From an uncultured Roseovarius sp. (GTDB taxonomy: Bacteria > Pseudomonadota > Alphaproteobacteria > Rhodobacterales > Rhodobacteraceae), in assembly GCA_947503145.1 (NCBI GenBank), contig CANNCP010000003.1, positions 1 to 64,000 of the forward strand: 64,000 nt of DNA, written 5' to 3'. The position numbers and the translations under genes are program-made. Below the pieces are notes generated by a model that had not been told where the DNA came from, searched no databases, and saw only the letters and a list, made by a program, of their open reading frames with translations. Shown here one piece after another: positions 40,676-48,969 of this stretch; the first letter of the stretch is position 1, and each line of letters starts with the position of its first letter.

Positions 40676-41467
40676 ATGATAAATTCGATGCAAGGCCAAC
40701 GTGGACTGATCATGGGAGTGGCCAACGAACGCTCCATTGCGTGGGGCATTGCCAAGGCGATGCACGGTGCGGGGGCCGAACTGGCGTTCACCTATCAGGG
40801 CGAGGCGTTCGGCAAGCGCGTGGCGCCATTGGCCGAATCGGTGGGGTCGGATTTTCTGGTGGATGTGGACGTGACCGACGATGCATCGCTCGACGCCGCG
40901 TTCGAGGAGTTGGCGCAGCGCTGGCCAACAATCGATTTCGTGGTGCACGCCATCGCGTTTTCCGACAAGTCGGAACTGACGGGCCGGTTCCTGAATACCA
41001 GCCGGACCAATTTCAAGCATTCGATGGATATCTCGTGTTATTCCTTCATCGACGTGGCACGGCGTGCACATCCGATGATGCAGGAAAAGGGCGGCACGCT
41101 CCTGACGCTGACCTATCAGGGTAGCAACCGGGTGGTGCCGAACTACAATGTGATGGGCGTGGCCAAGGCAGCGCTGGAAAGCACCACGCGCTATCTGGCC
41201 AATGACCTCGGCCCCGACGGTATTCGCGTCAATGCGATCTCGCCCGGGCCGATGAAAACGCTGGCGGGTGCGGCAATCGGCGGGGCGCGCAAGACCTACA
41301 AACACACTGACATGAACGCGCCGCTGCGTGCCAACGCGACGCTGGAGGCGGTCGGCGGCACGGCGGTCTATCTGGCGTCAGCTGCAGGTGCCTGTACCAC
41401 CGGCGAAGTCATCCGCGTCGATGGCGGATTTCATGTGCTGGGCATGCCACAGGCAGAAAACCTCTGA
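40676..41467 (+). CDS. fabI: Enoyl-ACP reductase (NADH)
   Basis: A 263-residue short-chain dehydrogenase of the FabI type performing the last step of each fatty acid elongation cycle. The cofactor motif is GLIMGVANERSIAWGIA near residue 10, and the catalytic Tyr and Lys are in NYNVMGVAKAALES near 156 (Y-x6-K). GPMKTLAGAAIGG near 193 is the substrate loop. It is co-transcribed with fabB (AAGGATG as ribosome binding site). Confidence 0.96.
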   Translation: MINSMQGQRGLIMGVANERSIAWGIAKAMHGAGAELAFTYQGEAFGKRVAPLAESVGSDFLVDVDVTDDASLDAAFEELAQRWPTIDFVVHAIAFSDKSELTGRFLNTSRTNFKHSMDISCYSFIDVARRAHPMMQEKGGTLLTLTYQGSNRVVPNYNVMGVAKAALESTTRYLANDLGPDGIRVNAISPGPMKTLAGAAIGGARKTYKHTDMNAPLRANATLEAVGGTAVYLASAAGACTTGEVIRVDGGFHVLGMPQAENL

Positions 41468-41488
41468 TACTCCCTATGCTTTCGCTCT

Positions 41489-41510
41489 CGGCAGGCCCCC
41501 CCGCCTGTCG
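41489..41510. terminator. Stem-loop between convergent fabI and minus-strand gene
   Basis: CGGCAGGC and GCCTGTCG pair over eight bases (one G-U) with a six-C loop. No T-run follows on either strand, so it is only a possible transcript end. Confidence 0.3.
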
Positions 41511-41521
41511 GTCGCTCCGCG

Positions 41522-42403
41522 TCAGAACCATTGACCGGGTTCCATCAGGCCCAGATCCAGCAACTGGCGCGAGTGCCATTCGAAAGGCGTCGAATTGTGC
41601 CATTTGAATGTCGGGATATCGAAGGTCGAACCGGGATTGCGCTTGAGCGCCTTGGCGGTCCGGAACGACACGATGGCGGCGGTCAGATTGTTGTGCCAGG
41701 GGCAGGCATAGGTGTTGTATTCCTCGTCGTCGAACGTGTGGTTCTTGCGTAGCGTCAGGCCCGGTTTGGCGCGAAAGAGCGAGATGCGGTCGATCTTGCG
41801 GCGCGGGGCGGGGATATGTTCCTCGTAGCGCCAGCGCAGACCACCAAAGAAATCGAGCTGGCGCTCCTTGGGGTGGTTATGATTGTCCGGATCGAGCCGC
41901 GCGAGCGCGTAATAGCCGGATTTGTCCAGATGCGCAGCTTCGAGTGATACCGCCTCGGGGTGGATGTCCAGATCGTCGGCATAGAGGTCGATCGCGTAGG
42001 TCAGCATCGCGTCGCGCCGTTCCTCGCTGTGATAGGACAACATTTCGCTGATGGTGCGGGACTCGCAGAACGGGTAAAAGAGGTATTCGGCATTGTAGCA
42101 GTAATAGAGCCACTCGCCCGGCATCATCTTGATCACCGTGTTGACCGCGTCAAAGACGCTGTCACCGCGGCTCAGGTCGAAATCGACGCGCAGCGTTCGG
42201 TCGGCCACATCTCCGGGCAGTTTGAAGGCGGTCGGCATGAACACGACCAGCGCCCGAAAGCCTGCATCGAGATGATGGCGCAGCGTGGTGTCGATCTCGG
42301 TGTCGTCTTCGACAAAGATGAGCGCGATCGGGCCTTTGGGCAGCGCGGGCCTGCCTCGGGCGGTGAAATCTTCGAGTCCGGTGAACTGCACGCCTGACCT
42401 CAT
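41522..42403 (-). CDS. Conserved protein, possible glycosyltransferase-like fold
   Basis: A 293-residue cytoplasmic protein of a type I believe is conserved in Rhodobacterales. It opens with a strand and acidic loop (GPIALIFVEDDTEIDTTLRH near residue 24) and has an aromatic-rich core (EWLYYCYNAEYLFYPFCESR near 97) and a DEEYNTYACPWHNNLTAAI block near 224. The overall style recalls GT-A glycosyltransferases but no DXD metal motif is certain. The start is an ATG with a weak ribosome binding site. It is divergent from miaB and stands alone. Confidence 0.7.
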   Translation of the reverse strand: MRSGVQFTGLEDFTARGRPALPKGPIALIFVEDDTEIDTTLRHHLDAGFRALVVFMPTAFKLPGDVADRTLRVDFDLSRGDSVFDAVNTVIKMMPGEWLYYCYNAEYLFYPFCESRTISEMLSYHSEERRDAMLTYAIDLYADDLDIHPEAVSLEAAHLDKSGYYALARLDPDNHNHPKERQLDFFGGLRWRYEEHIPAPRRKIDRISLFRAKPGLTLRKNHTFDDEEYNTYACPWHNNLTAAIVSFRTAKALKRNPGSTFDIPTFKWHNSTPFEWHSRQLLDLGLMEPGQWF

Positions 42404-42515
42404 GTTGTTTTGCGCCAAACTCCGGTAATTCGCGGCGCATTGCAAGAACCCCCTGCTGTGGTATAGGCAGGCGCGCATCCGCATACCGCAAACCGCAAGC
42501 CGGAGACGCAGCCCC

Positions 42516-43844
42516 ATGTCCGCACCCAAGAAGCTTTTTATCAAGACCTATGGCTGTCAGATGAATGTCTATGACAGCGAGCGCATGGCCGAGGCTATGG
42601 GCGGGGCGGGGTATACCGAGACGCATGACGTGAGCGATGCGGACATGATCCTGCTCAACACCTGCCATATCCGCGAGAAGGCCGCCGAAAAGGTCTATTC
42701 CGAACTGGGCCGGTTCCGCGATCTGAAAGACGCCCGGCCTGACCTGAAGATCGGCGTGGCGGGCTGCGTCGCGCAGGCCGAGGGCGAGGAAATCATGCGC
42801 CGACAGCCGCTGGTAGATCTGGTGGTCGGCCCGCAAAGCTATCACCGTCTGCCCGAGATGGCAGCACGTCTGGCTCTGGGGGAAAAGGCGCTTGATACTG
42901 ATTTTCCCGAAGAGGACAAGTTTGAGCAGCTCAAGGCGCGCCCCAAGGCAAAGCGCGGGCCCACGGCGTTTCTGACCGTGCAGGAAGGCTGCGACAAGTT
43001 CTGTGCATTCTGCGTCGTGCCCTATACCCGGGGCGCCGAGGTCAGTCGTCCGGCGGGCCGCATTCTGGATGAGGCCAGGGGGCTGGTAGAGCGCGGGGTA
43101 CGTGAGATCACGCTGCTGGGGCAGAACGTGAATGCCTATCACGGGGCCGGGCCACAGGGGGGCGACTGGTCGCTGGCGCGCCTGATCTGGGCGCTGAGCG
43201 AGGTCGACGGGCTGGAGCGCATCCGCTTTACCACCAGCCACCCCAACGACATGTCCGATGACCTGATCGAGGCTCATGGTAGCTGCGCCAAGCTGATGCC
43301 CTATCTGCATCTGCCGGTGCAGTCGGGCAGCGACCGCATTCTCAAGCGGATGAACCGCAAGCATACCGCGCAAAGCTATCTGAAGGTGATCGAACGGATC
43401 CGCGCGGCGCGCCCCGATATCCTGCTGTCGGGAGATTTCATCGTTGGCTTCCCCGAAGAGACCGACGCCGATTTCCAGGATACGCTGCGCCTGATCGAAG
43501 CGGTGGGATACGGTACTGCCTATTCGTTCAAGTATTCGACCCGCCCGGGCACGCCGGCGGCAAACCGTGCGCAGGTCGATGCCGGCGTCGCTGATGAGCG
43601 GTTGCGGCGTCTGCAGGCGTTGCTCACCGAGCAGCAGCACGCAGTGCAGCAGAGCATGGTCGGGCGTGATGTCAGTGTGCTGTTTGAAAAGCCGGGCCGG
43701 ATGCTGGGACAGATGGTCGGTAAATCCGAATATCTGCACGCGGTGCATGTGGTGGCACCCGATATCCAGCCCGGCGATATCGCGCGGGTCCGGATCACCG
43801 AAAGCGGCACCAATTCGCTCGCCGGGGTTCTGGTTACGGTTTGA
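42516..43844 (+). CDS. miaB: tRNA-2-methylthio-N6-dimethylallyladenosine synthase
   Basis: A 442-residue radical-SAM methylthiotransferase that modifies A37 of tRNAs reading UNN codons. The N-terminal UPF0004 domain begins [15 protein letters not shown] (residues 9-23) with cluster cysteines there, in [10 protein letters not shown] and AGCVAQAEG. The radical-SAM motif is [15 protein letters not shown] near residue 157, and a TRAM domain closes the protein from about 375. GGAG lies before the ATG. It is monocistronic here. Confidence 0.96.
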   Translation: MSAPKKLFIKTYGCQMNVYDSERMAEAMGGAGYTETHDVSDADMILLNTCHIREKAAEKVYSELGRFRDLKDARPDLKIGVAGCVAQAEGEEIMRRQPLVDLVVGPQSYHRLPEMAARLALGEKALDTDFPEEDKFEQLKARPKAKRGPTAFLTVQEGCDKFCAFCVVPYTRGAEVSRPAGRILDEARGLVERGVREITLLGQNVNAYHGAGPQGGDWSLARLIWALSEVDGLERIRFTTSHPNDMSDDLIEAHGSCAKLMPYLHLPVQSGSDRILKRMNRKHTAQSYLKVIERIRAARPDILLSGDFIVGFPEETDADFQDTLRLIEAVGYGTAYSFKYSTRPGTPAANRAQVDAGVADERLRRLQALLTEQQHAVQQSMVGRDVSVLFEKPGRMLGQMVGKSEYLHAVHVVAPDIQPGDIARVRITESGTNSLAGVLVTV

Positions 43845-44080
43845 TCTGGCGAATCGCCACCCAATCTGGATGGCCGCGTGCCCCGCACATGCCCCCTCCA
43901 TGTTGTTCTTGAATGCTCGGAAGGGGCCACAGGTGGTTTCTTTCGGGTGGGTTCCCCCTTTATTAGTACTTCACAACATACGCAAAGCTGCTAAGGTTGA
44001 ACGATAATTTACGATTTTGGCGGACCCGGAGAAACCCAGGCCGGCCAAGTGGGGGAACAGAAAAAAGGAATTTGGCTGTG

Positions 44081-44656
44081 ATGGCGAGACTGACCAAGTC
44101 ATATCGCAGCGCGCTGGGGGGAATAGCTGCTGCTGCCCTGGGCGCGCTCGTCGCGTTTTCGGGGGGGGCTTCTTATGCTCAGCAGAAGACGGTGATAGGC
44201 GAGAATTATACACCGACGATCTGGGTTGATCCGGACGGGTGCGAACACTGGGTAATGGACGATGGATGGGAAGGGTATATGAGCCCGCACACCAACCGTC
44301 AGGGCATTCCGGTCTGCCGCCGGGGCAACGTTTGCGGCGTGGTGAACAGCGATCAGTTGTTCGCGACCGACAGTGCGCGCATCAACACATCCGGCAGGCA
44401 ATATCTGACGAACTTCTTTCGCCAGACAGGGGCGGTGTCCTATATCATCACCGGCCATACTGACAGCCGGGCGTCGGATCAGTACAACATGAACCTGTCG
44501 CTGCGACGGGCGAACTCGGTAGCGCGTATTGCTGCCGGTACTGGTGCACGGATTGCGGATGTACGCGGCTATGGTGAACGGATGCCGAAGGCATCGAACA
44601 ACACCGCCGCAGGCATGCAGCAAAACCGCCGCGTCGAAATCATCTGCATTCGCTAG
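44081..44656 (+). CDS. OmpA-like protein with an extra N-terminal GC-HW-DDG domain
   Basis: A 191-residue exported protein. Signal peptide about residues 1-33 (GALVAFSGGASYAQ). Residues 44-79 form a small domain with the pattern IWxDPxGCxHWxxDDGxEGY...GxPVC that recurs in the next gene. Residues about 85-191 are an OmpA-family peptidoglycan-binding domain (YIITGHTDSRASDQYNMNLS near 125 and NRRVEIICIR at the end). It probably sits in the periplasm bound to peptidoglycan. AAGGA precedes the start. The lipoprotein gene follows after 11 bases. Confidence 0.85.
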   Translation: MARLTKSYRSALGGIAAAALGALVAFSGGASYAQQKTVIGENYTPTIWVDPDGCEHWVMDDGWEGYMSPHTNRQGIPVCRRGNVCGVVNSDQLFATDSARINTSGRQYLTNFFRQTGAVSYIITGHTDSRASDQYNMNLSLRRANSVARIAAGTGARIADVRGYGERMPKASNNTAAGMQQNRRVEIICIR

Positions 44657-44667
44657 GGGGGCGATAA

Positions 44668-44967
44668 ATGAAACTCGTGAAACTGACTGTCGCCCTTTGC
44701 GCGGCTGTGGTCGTCGCCGGTTGCGACGCGCCCAAGAAGGACAAGACCGTTGACCGCGGTTTTGACAGCAAGCATCTGAGCCAGCTCAAGGCCGGTATCT
44801 GGATCGACCCGAACGGCTGCGATCACTGGATCATCGACGACGGGGCCGAAGGCTACCTGTCGCAGCGTCTGGACAAATACGGCAAGCCGGTCTGCTCTGG
44901 CACTGCACCGCCCAATACCGCGACCGGCGCATTCAAGCGCGGCTCGTCCGTGCCGGACCCGATCTGA
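44668..44967 (+). CDS. Small lipoprotein sharing the GC-HW-DDG domain
   Basis: A 99-residue lipoprotein: signal peptide with lipobox VVAGC, lipidated Cys at residue 19. Residues 42-76 (IWIDPNGCDHWIIDDGAEGY...GKPVC) match residues 47-79 of the upstream OmpA-like protein position by position, including two cysteines that could form a disulfide. Beyond this domain it is short and polar. The pair form an operon ended by an intrinsic terminator. I recognise no named family for the shared domain. Confidence 0.8.
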   Translation: MKLVKLTVALCAAVVVAGCDAPKKDKTVDRGFDSKHLSQLKAGIWIDPNGCDHWIIDDGAEGYLSQRLDKYGKPVCSGTAPPNTATGAFKRGSSVPDPI

Positions 44968-44995
44968 TCGCCGAGCGCAGGACGAAGAAAACCAA

Positions 44996-45025
44996 AGTCG
45001 CGGACAGATGGCTCGCGGCTTTTTT
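44996..45025 (+). terminator. Intrinsic terminator after the OmpA-like/lipoprotein pair
   Basis: AGTCGCGG and its partner in GCTCGCGGCT form an eight-pair stem with two G-U pairs, directly followed by six T residues. Confidence 0.7.
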
Positions 45026-45052
45026 CGTGTCCGGAGCGTGACAATGGCGCCC

Positions 45053-45167
45053 AAAGCCTCTTGCGTTTATCCTGAAGCAGGAAAAGCGGAAAAGGCCCAC
45101 GCCCTCTGGATCGGAGCGGGCGTTCTGCATCCGATCCGCGGCCCAGATCAAATGCGAAACGCTTTAG
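45053..45167 (-). repeat. Dispersed intergenic repeat, copy C (between lipoprotein gene and phoH)
   Basis: Read on the minus strand it begins CTAAAGCGTTTCGCATTTG and ends CGCAAGAGGCTTT, aligned along its whole length with copy A before obg (8191-8299) and in its second half with copy B (10459-10526). Here the element is inverted relative to the downstream gene. It links the CTAAAGCGTT hairpin family to the longer repeat. Confidence 0.8.
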
Positions 45168-45243
45168 GCGCTTGCACGTCCTGCCGCAACTTGTCACCAT
45201 TGGGCATATCATTTCAGGCCCTATCCAAATCCCGGAGAGTTGA

Positions 45244-46251
45244 TTGACCCGAGCCGAGCTGCCCGATGCTGCCGCAGGTGCCGCGATGCAGCAACAAACC
45301 GTCGAGTTTCCCGACAATTTACTGCTGATCGACCTGTGCGGTGAACATGATCGAAACCTGGCCGAGATCGAACAGAACCTGAGCGTGCAGATACTGCGCC
45401 GGGGCAACCATCTGGCGGTGCATGGCGAGGCACCGCAGGTGGCCGAAGCGGTTGATGTGCTGCAAGCCCTTTACAAACGGCTGGAAGCCGGCCGCGCGGT
45501 GGAACACGGCGATATCGATCGCGAGCTGCGCATGGGCGGCTCGGATACCGACACCGGCGCAAGAGACGGTGATCAACTGGAGATGTTTCAGGGCGGGCGG
45601 GTCGAGATCAAGACCCGCAAGAAGCTGGTGGAGCCGCGCACCGAAGCACAGAAGGCTTATGTGCGCTCGCTGTTCTCGCATGATCTGACATTCGGCATTG
45701 GCCCGGCCGGCACGGGCAAGACTTATCTGGCTGTTGCAGTGGGTGTCTCGATGTTCATCGAAGGGCATGTGGACCGGATAATCCTGAGCCGCCCGGCGGT
45801 CGAGGCCGGAGAGAAGCTGGGTTATCTGCCGGGTGACATGAAGGACAAAGTCGATCCGTACATGCAGCCGCTCTATGATGCGTTGAATGATTTTCTGCCC
45901 GGCAAACAGCTGGCCAAGCTGATGGAAGAGAAGAAGATCGAAATTGCACCGCTTGCCTTCATGCGGGGACGGACGCTGTCGAATGCATTCGTGGTGCTTG
46001 ACGAGGCTCAGAATGCCACGACGATGCAGATGAAAATGTTCCTGACGCGCCTCGGCGAGGGCAGCCGCATGGTGGTTACCGGCGACCGTACCCAGATCGA
46101 CCTGCCGCGCGGGGTGTCCAGCGGGCTGCACGATGCCGAACGGCTGCTGAAGACGATCCCGAATATCAGCTTCAATTACTTTACTTCCAAAGATGTGGTG
46201 CGGCACCCGCTGGTCGCGGCGATCATCGAAGCTTATGAGGCCGATACCTGA
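45244..46251 (+). CDS. phoH: PhoH-like ATPase
   Basis: A 335-residue PhoH/YbeZ-type P-loop ATPase, usually beside ybeY and thought to act in ribosome or RNA maturation. An N-terminal region to about 115 precedes the ATPase core: Walker A GIGPAGTGKTYLAV near residue 155, RPAVEAGEKLGYLPGDMKDK near 183 and Walker B FVVLDEAQNATT near 248. The start is TTG with GGAGAG upstream; the next in-frame ATG is 14 codons later. ybeY, corC and lnt follow after an opposite-strand gene. Confidence 0.93.
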   Translation: MTRAELPDAAAGAAMQQQTVEFPDNLLLIDLCGEHDRNLAEIEQNLSVQILRRGNHLAVHGEAPQVAEAVDVLQALYKRLEAGRAVEHGDIDRELRMGGSDTDTGARDGDQLEMFQGGRVEIKTRKKLVEPRTEAQKAYVRSLFSHDLTFGIGPAGTGKTYLAVAVGVSMFIEGHVDRIILSRPAVEAGEKLGYLPGDMKDKVDPYMQPLYDALNDFLPGKQLAKLMEEKKIEIAPLAFMRGRTLSNAFVVLDEAQNATTMQMKMFLTRLGEGSRMVVTGDRTQIDLPRGVSSGLHDAERLLKTIPNISFNYFTSKDVVRHPLVAAIIEAYEADT

Positions 46252-46288
46252 CCTTTACGCCGGAATTTGTGTAGAGACCGGGCGCGGG

Positions 46289-47395
46289 TCAGAACCCGTC
46301 TAGTGCCGACAGCTTTCGTTGCAGATAGGCGGCGATGACCTCTGCGCCCAGTGCGGTGTTGTGGATCTCGTCGTAGAAATCGCGTGCCAGATCGAAGGAG
46401 ACCTCGCGCATGAGGTCAAAGCAGGCCGCCTCTGCGGCTTCGCAGGCGGTGAGGATCGTATCAGCGATGCGGCTTTCGATAGTGTGCAGGTCGACACCGT
46501 TGATCGGGCCGAACCGCGCTGTGTAGCGGTTCAGGAACCCCGGCGATATGTGCTGAATGCCCATCACCTTGGCATCCTGCTGTGTCCAGGCGGCGCTGCG
46601 TTGGGTGACAAAGATCGGCATTGCGCCGATATCACGGGACAGTTGGGCGAGCGTACCGATATTGGCCCCGAGCGTTTCCAGCGCGCGGATCACTTCTGTG
46701 TCCTCCTCCAGCGCGCCGGGCATCAGCGTCGGCGTATCGGTCAGCGATGCGCCGGGCAGCGCGAAATTGGCATGTGATAGCTGATGGCCCTCTTCGGACG
46801 GGCGCAACGCCTGCTTTCCGATCAAGTATAGCTGGTAGAGCGCGGATTTATCACGGATAAATAACTGAATACGTCGCAGCCTTCCAGACGCCTCGATGGC
46901 GTCGAATTCGGGTTTTGACGACAGGATCAGCGTATCATTGATGCCGACGTAATAGAGGATATAGCGCGGGCTGAGCCCTTCAATGCGATTGAACCATGCT
47001 TCGAAATTCGCGATATGGCCAAAGGTGGATTGCCCATCAATCCCGGCATTGGCGATGATGATCTGCCGTCCCTCATCGGCAAAACGTGTCGCAAGTCGCG
47101 CCTGAAAGGTGGCCGCGTCGTCGAGATAGCGCTGATCGGTCGTGCTGCCGCCGACGGTCAGCAGGTCGATCTCGGATACCGCCCCCGACAGCCCGCGAAA
47201 CCCGTTGGCGTCACGGGTGTAATGGATCACCGACGGTACATCACCCAGCGGATTGGGCCGCTCCAACGCGATATTGCGCGGTTTGGTGAACTGGTGCAGC
47301 GCATGAGCGCTGGAAAACCATGTGCCAAAAACCAGTTCAAGACCGATGAGCAGGCAGGCGAAAATGATCAGGTTGATCGAGATGAGTCGCAGCAA
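46289..47395 (-). CDS. SGNH/GDSL-hydrolase-like membrane-anchored protein
   Basis: A product of about 368 residues if the TTG preceded by CGGAGG is used; a longer TTG start adds 27 residues with no ribosome binding site. A transmembrane anchor lies at residues 5-24 (ISINLIIFACLLIGLELVFG). The GDSL-like block I is DLLTVGGSTTDQRYL near 78, block III-like GINDTLIL near 150, and the C-terminal FYDEIHNTALGAEVIAAYL near 340 supplies the Asp/His pair in the DxxH-like pattern. Such proteins are esterases or polysaccharide acetyl-handling enzymes; substrate unknown. It interrupts the phoH-ybeY cluster on the opposite strand. Confidence 0.75.
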   Translation of the reverse strand: MLRLISINLIIFACLLIGLELVFGTWFSSAHALHQFTKPRNIALERPNPLGDVPSVIHYTRDANGFRGLSGAVSEIDLLTVGGSTTDQRYLDDAATFQARLATRFADEGRQIIIANAGIDGQSTFGHIANFEAWFNRIEGLSPRYILYYVGINDTLILSSKPEFDAIEASGRLRRIQLFIRDKSALYQLYLIGKQALRPSEEGHQLSHANFALPGASLTDTPTLMPGALEEDTEVIRALETLGANIGTLAQLSRDIGAMPIFVTQRSAAWTQQDAKVMGIQHISPGFLNRYTARFGPINGVDLHTIESRIADTILTACEAAEAACFDLMREVSFDLARDFYDEIHNTALGAEVIAAYLQRKLSALDGF

Positions 47396-47546
47396 TGCAA
47401 GGGGCCTCCGCTGGTTACACCCCCAGTTTAACGAAAGGTTGGGCAAAGCTGAACCGCCGTCATGCCGCGTGGTCAATTAGGCAGGGTTTCCTGCGCCGCG
47501 TCTGCGCGGTCTTGCCGTGCCCGGCCCACGCGATCATAAGGGCCGC

Positions 47547-48035
47547 ATGAGTGTAGAAACCATCATCGAGGAAGCCCGCTGGACGCGGCTGGACATGGAA
47601 ACATTGTGCGCCGCCGCAGCCGATGCGGCGCTGATTCATCTCGGGCTAGACCCGGAGGGGTTCGAGATCAGCATTCTGGCCTGCGATGACGCGCGTATCG
47701 CCGCGCTGAACACGAGCTTTCGCAACAAGCCGCTGCCGACCAACGTGCTGAGCTGGCCAAGCGCCGAGCGCGGCGCACCGGCATCCGGTGGCTCCCCGGC
47801 CGTACCGGATCCGGGGCAGGATACGGAACTGGGCGATATCGCGATTGCCTATGAAACCTGCACCGCCGAAGCCGCGGCAAGCGACAAGCCACTGCACGAT
47901 CATGTCACGCATCTGATCGTGCATGCGGTCTTGCATTTGCTGGGCTATGATCACATGCGTGACGCAGATGCCATGTTGATGGAATCGCTCGAAATCGAAA
48001 TACTTGGCAAAATGGGTCTGAGCAGCCCATATTGA
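47547..48035 (+). CDS. ybeY: Endoribonuclease YbeY
   Basis: A 162-residue metalloprotein required for 16S rRNA 3' maturation and ribosome quality control. The zinc motif HAVLHLLGYDH lies near residue 130, with RNKPLPTNVLSWP near 60 and GDIAIAYETC near 95. An insertion (ERGAPASGGSPAVPDPGQD) between the last two is longer than in E. coli. It starts at the ATG after AAGGGCCGC and is followed by corC. Confidence 0.93.
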   Translation: MSVETIIEEARWTRLDMETLCAAAADAALIHLGLDPEGFEISILACDDARIAALNTSFRNKPLPTNVLSWPSAERGAPASGGSPAVPDPGQDTELGDIAIAYETCTAEAAASDKPLHDHVTHLIVHAVLHLLGYDHMRDADAMLMESLEIEILGKMGLSSPY

Positions 48036-48078
48036 GCTGTGTCGGGGCTGGACCCTGCGGAATGTGGAAAAAGGAACG

Positions 48079-48969
48079 ATGGGCGACAGCAACGAAGATG
48101 CTTCTAACGCAGCGCAGGGCGCGCAGGCGGACGAGGATGAGCAGGGTGGTTTTTTCCGCCGTTTCATGGGGGCCTTTGCCTCGAACGATACAGAAGACGA
48201 GTACGAGCGGCAGACGAATGGCGCGAACGTGGCAGGGGTGCGCGGCATGCTCAACCTGCGCGATATGGTGGTAGAGGATGTAGCGATTCCCAAGGCCGAT
48301 ATCGTCTCGGTGCCGTCGGATATCTCCAAGGACGAACTGGTGCAGGTGTTCCGCGAGAGCGGGATGACCCGGCTGCCGGTTTACAAAGGTACGCTCGACA
48401 CGCCCATCGGGCTGGCGCATCTCAAGGATTTTGCGCTCAAGCACGGGTTCAACGGCAATGGCGAGCCGTTCTCGCTGGTCGAGCTGCTGCGCCCGCTGCT
48501 CTATGTGCCACCCTCCATGCCTATCGGTGTTTTGCTGCAAAAAATGCAGAGTGACCGTCGGCACATGGCGCTGGTCATCGATGAATATGGCGGCGTGGAC
48601 GGGCTGGCGACGATCGAGGATCTGATCGAGCAGGTGGTCGGCGAGATCGAGGACGAGCATGACATCGGCGAGGACGCGCTATGGACCGAGGAAAAGCCGG
48701 GCTGCTATCTGACACTGGCCAAAACCCCGCTGGATGAGTTCGAGGCCGAGATCGGCCAATCGCTGACCGATGTCGAGGACGTCAAGGAAGAAGAGATAGA
48801 CACGCTGGGCGGGCTGGTCTTCATGCTGGTCGGCCGGGTGCCTGTGCGCGGCGAGGTGATCGAACACCCCGGCGGCACATCCTTCGAGGTGATCGATGCC
48901 GATCCACGGCGGATCAAGCGGCTGCGCGTGCGTGTTCCGGGTGCCGGGTCGGCGGCCGCCGGGAAATGA
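48079..48969 (+). CDS. CorC/HlyC-family CBS-domain protein
   Basis: A 296-residue cytoplasmic protein. Two CBS domains (about residues 65-190; MVEDVAIPKADIVSVP-like start, RESGMTRLPVYKGTLD near 92 and DRRHMALVIDEYGGVDGLA near 158) are followed by a CorC_HlyC domain (residues 205-290, DTLGGLVFMLVGRVPVRGE near 240). The family is linked to magnesium or cobalt efflux. The ATG follows AAAAGGAACG. Its stop overlaps the lnt start (ATGA); ybeY-corC-lnt is a common cluster in alphaproteobacteria. Confidence 0.9.
   Translation: MGDSNEDASNAAQGAQADEDEQGGFFRRFMGAFASNDTEDEYERQTNGANVAGVRGMLNLRDMVVEDVAIPKADIVSVPSDISKDELVQVFRESGMTRLPVYKGTLDTPIGLAHLKDFALKHGFNGNGEPFSLVELLRPLLYVPPSMPIGVLLQKMQSDRRHMALVIDEYGGVDGLATIEDLIEQVVGEIEDEHDIGEDALWTEEKPGCYLTLAKTPLDEFEAEIGQSLTDVEDVKEEEIDTLGGLVFMLVGRVPVRGEVIEHPGGTSFEVIDADPRRIKRLRVRVPGAGSAAAGK

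Noticed and set aside
42162-43901. A 579-codon open frame on the minus strand
   Set aside because: Antisense to miaB, with composition typical of a shadow frame.
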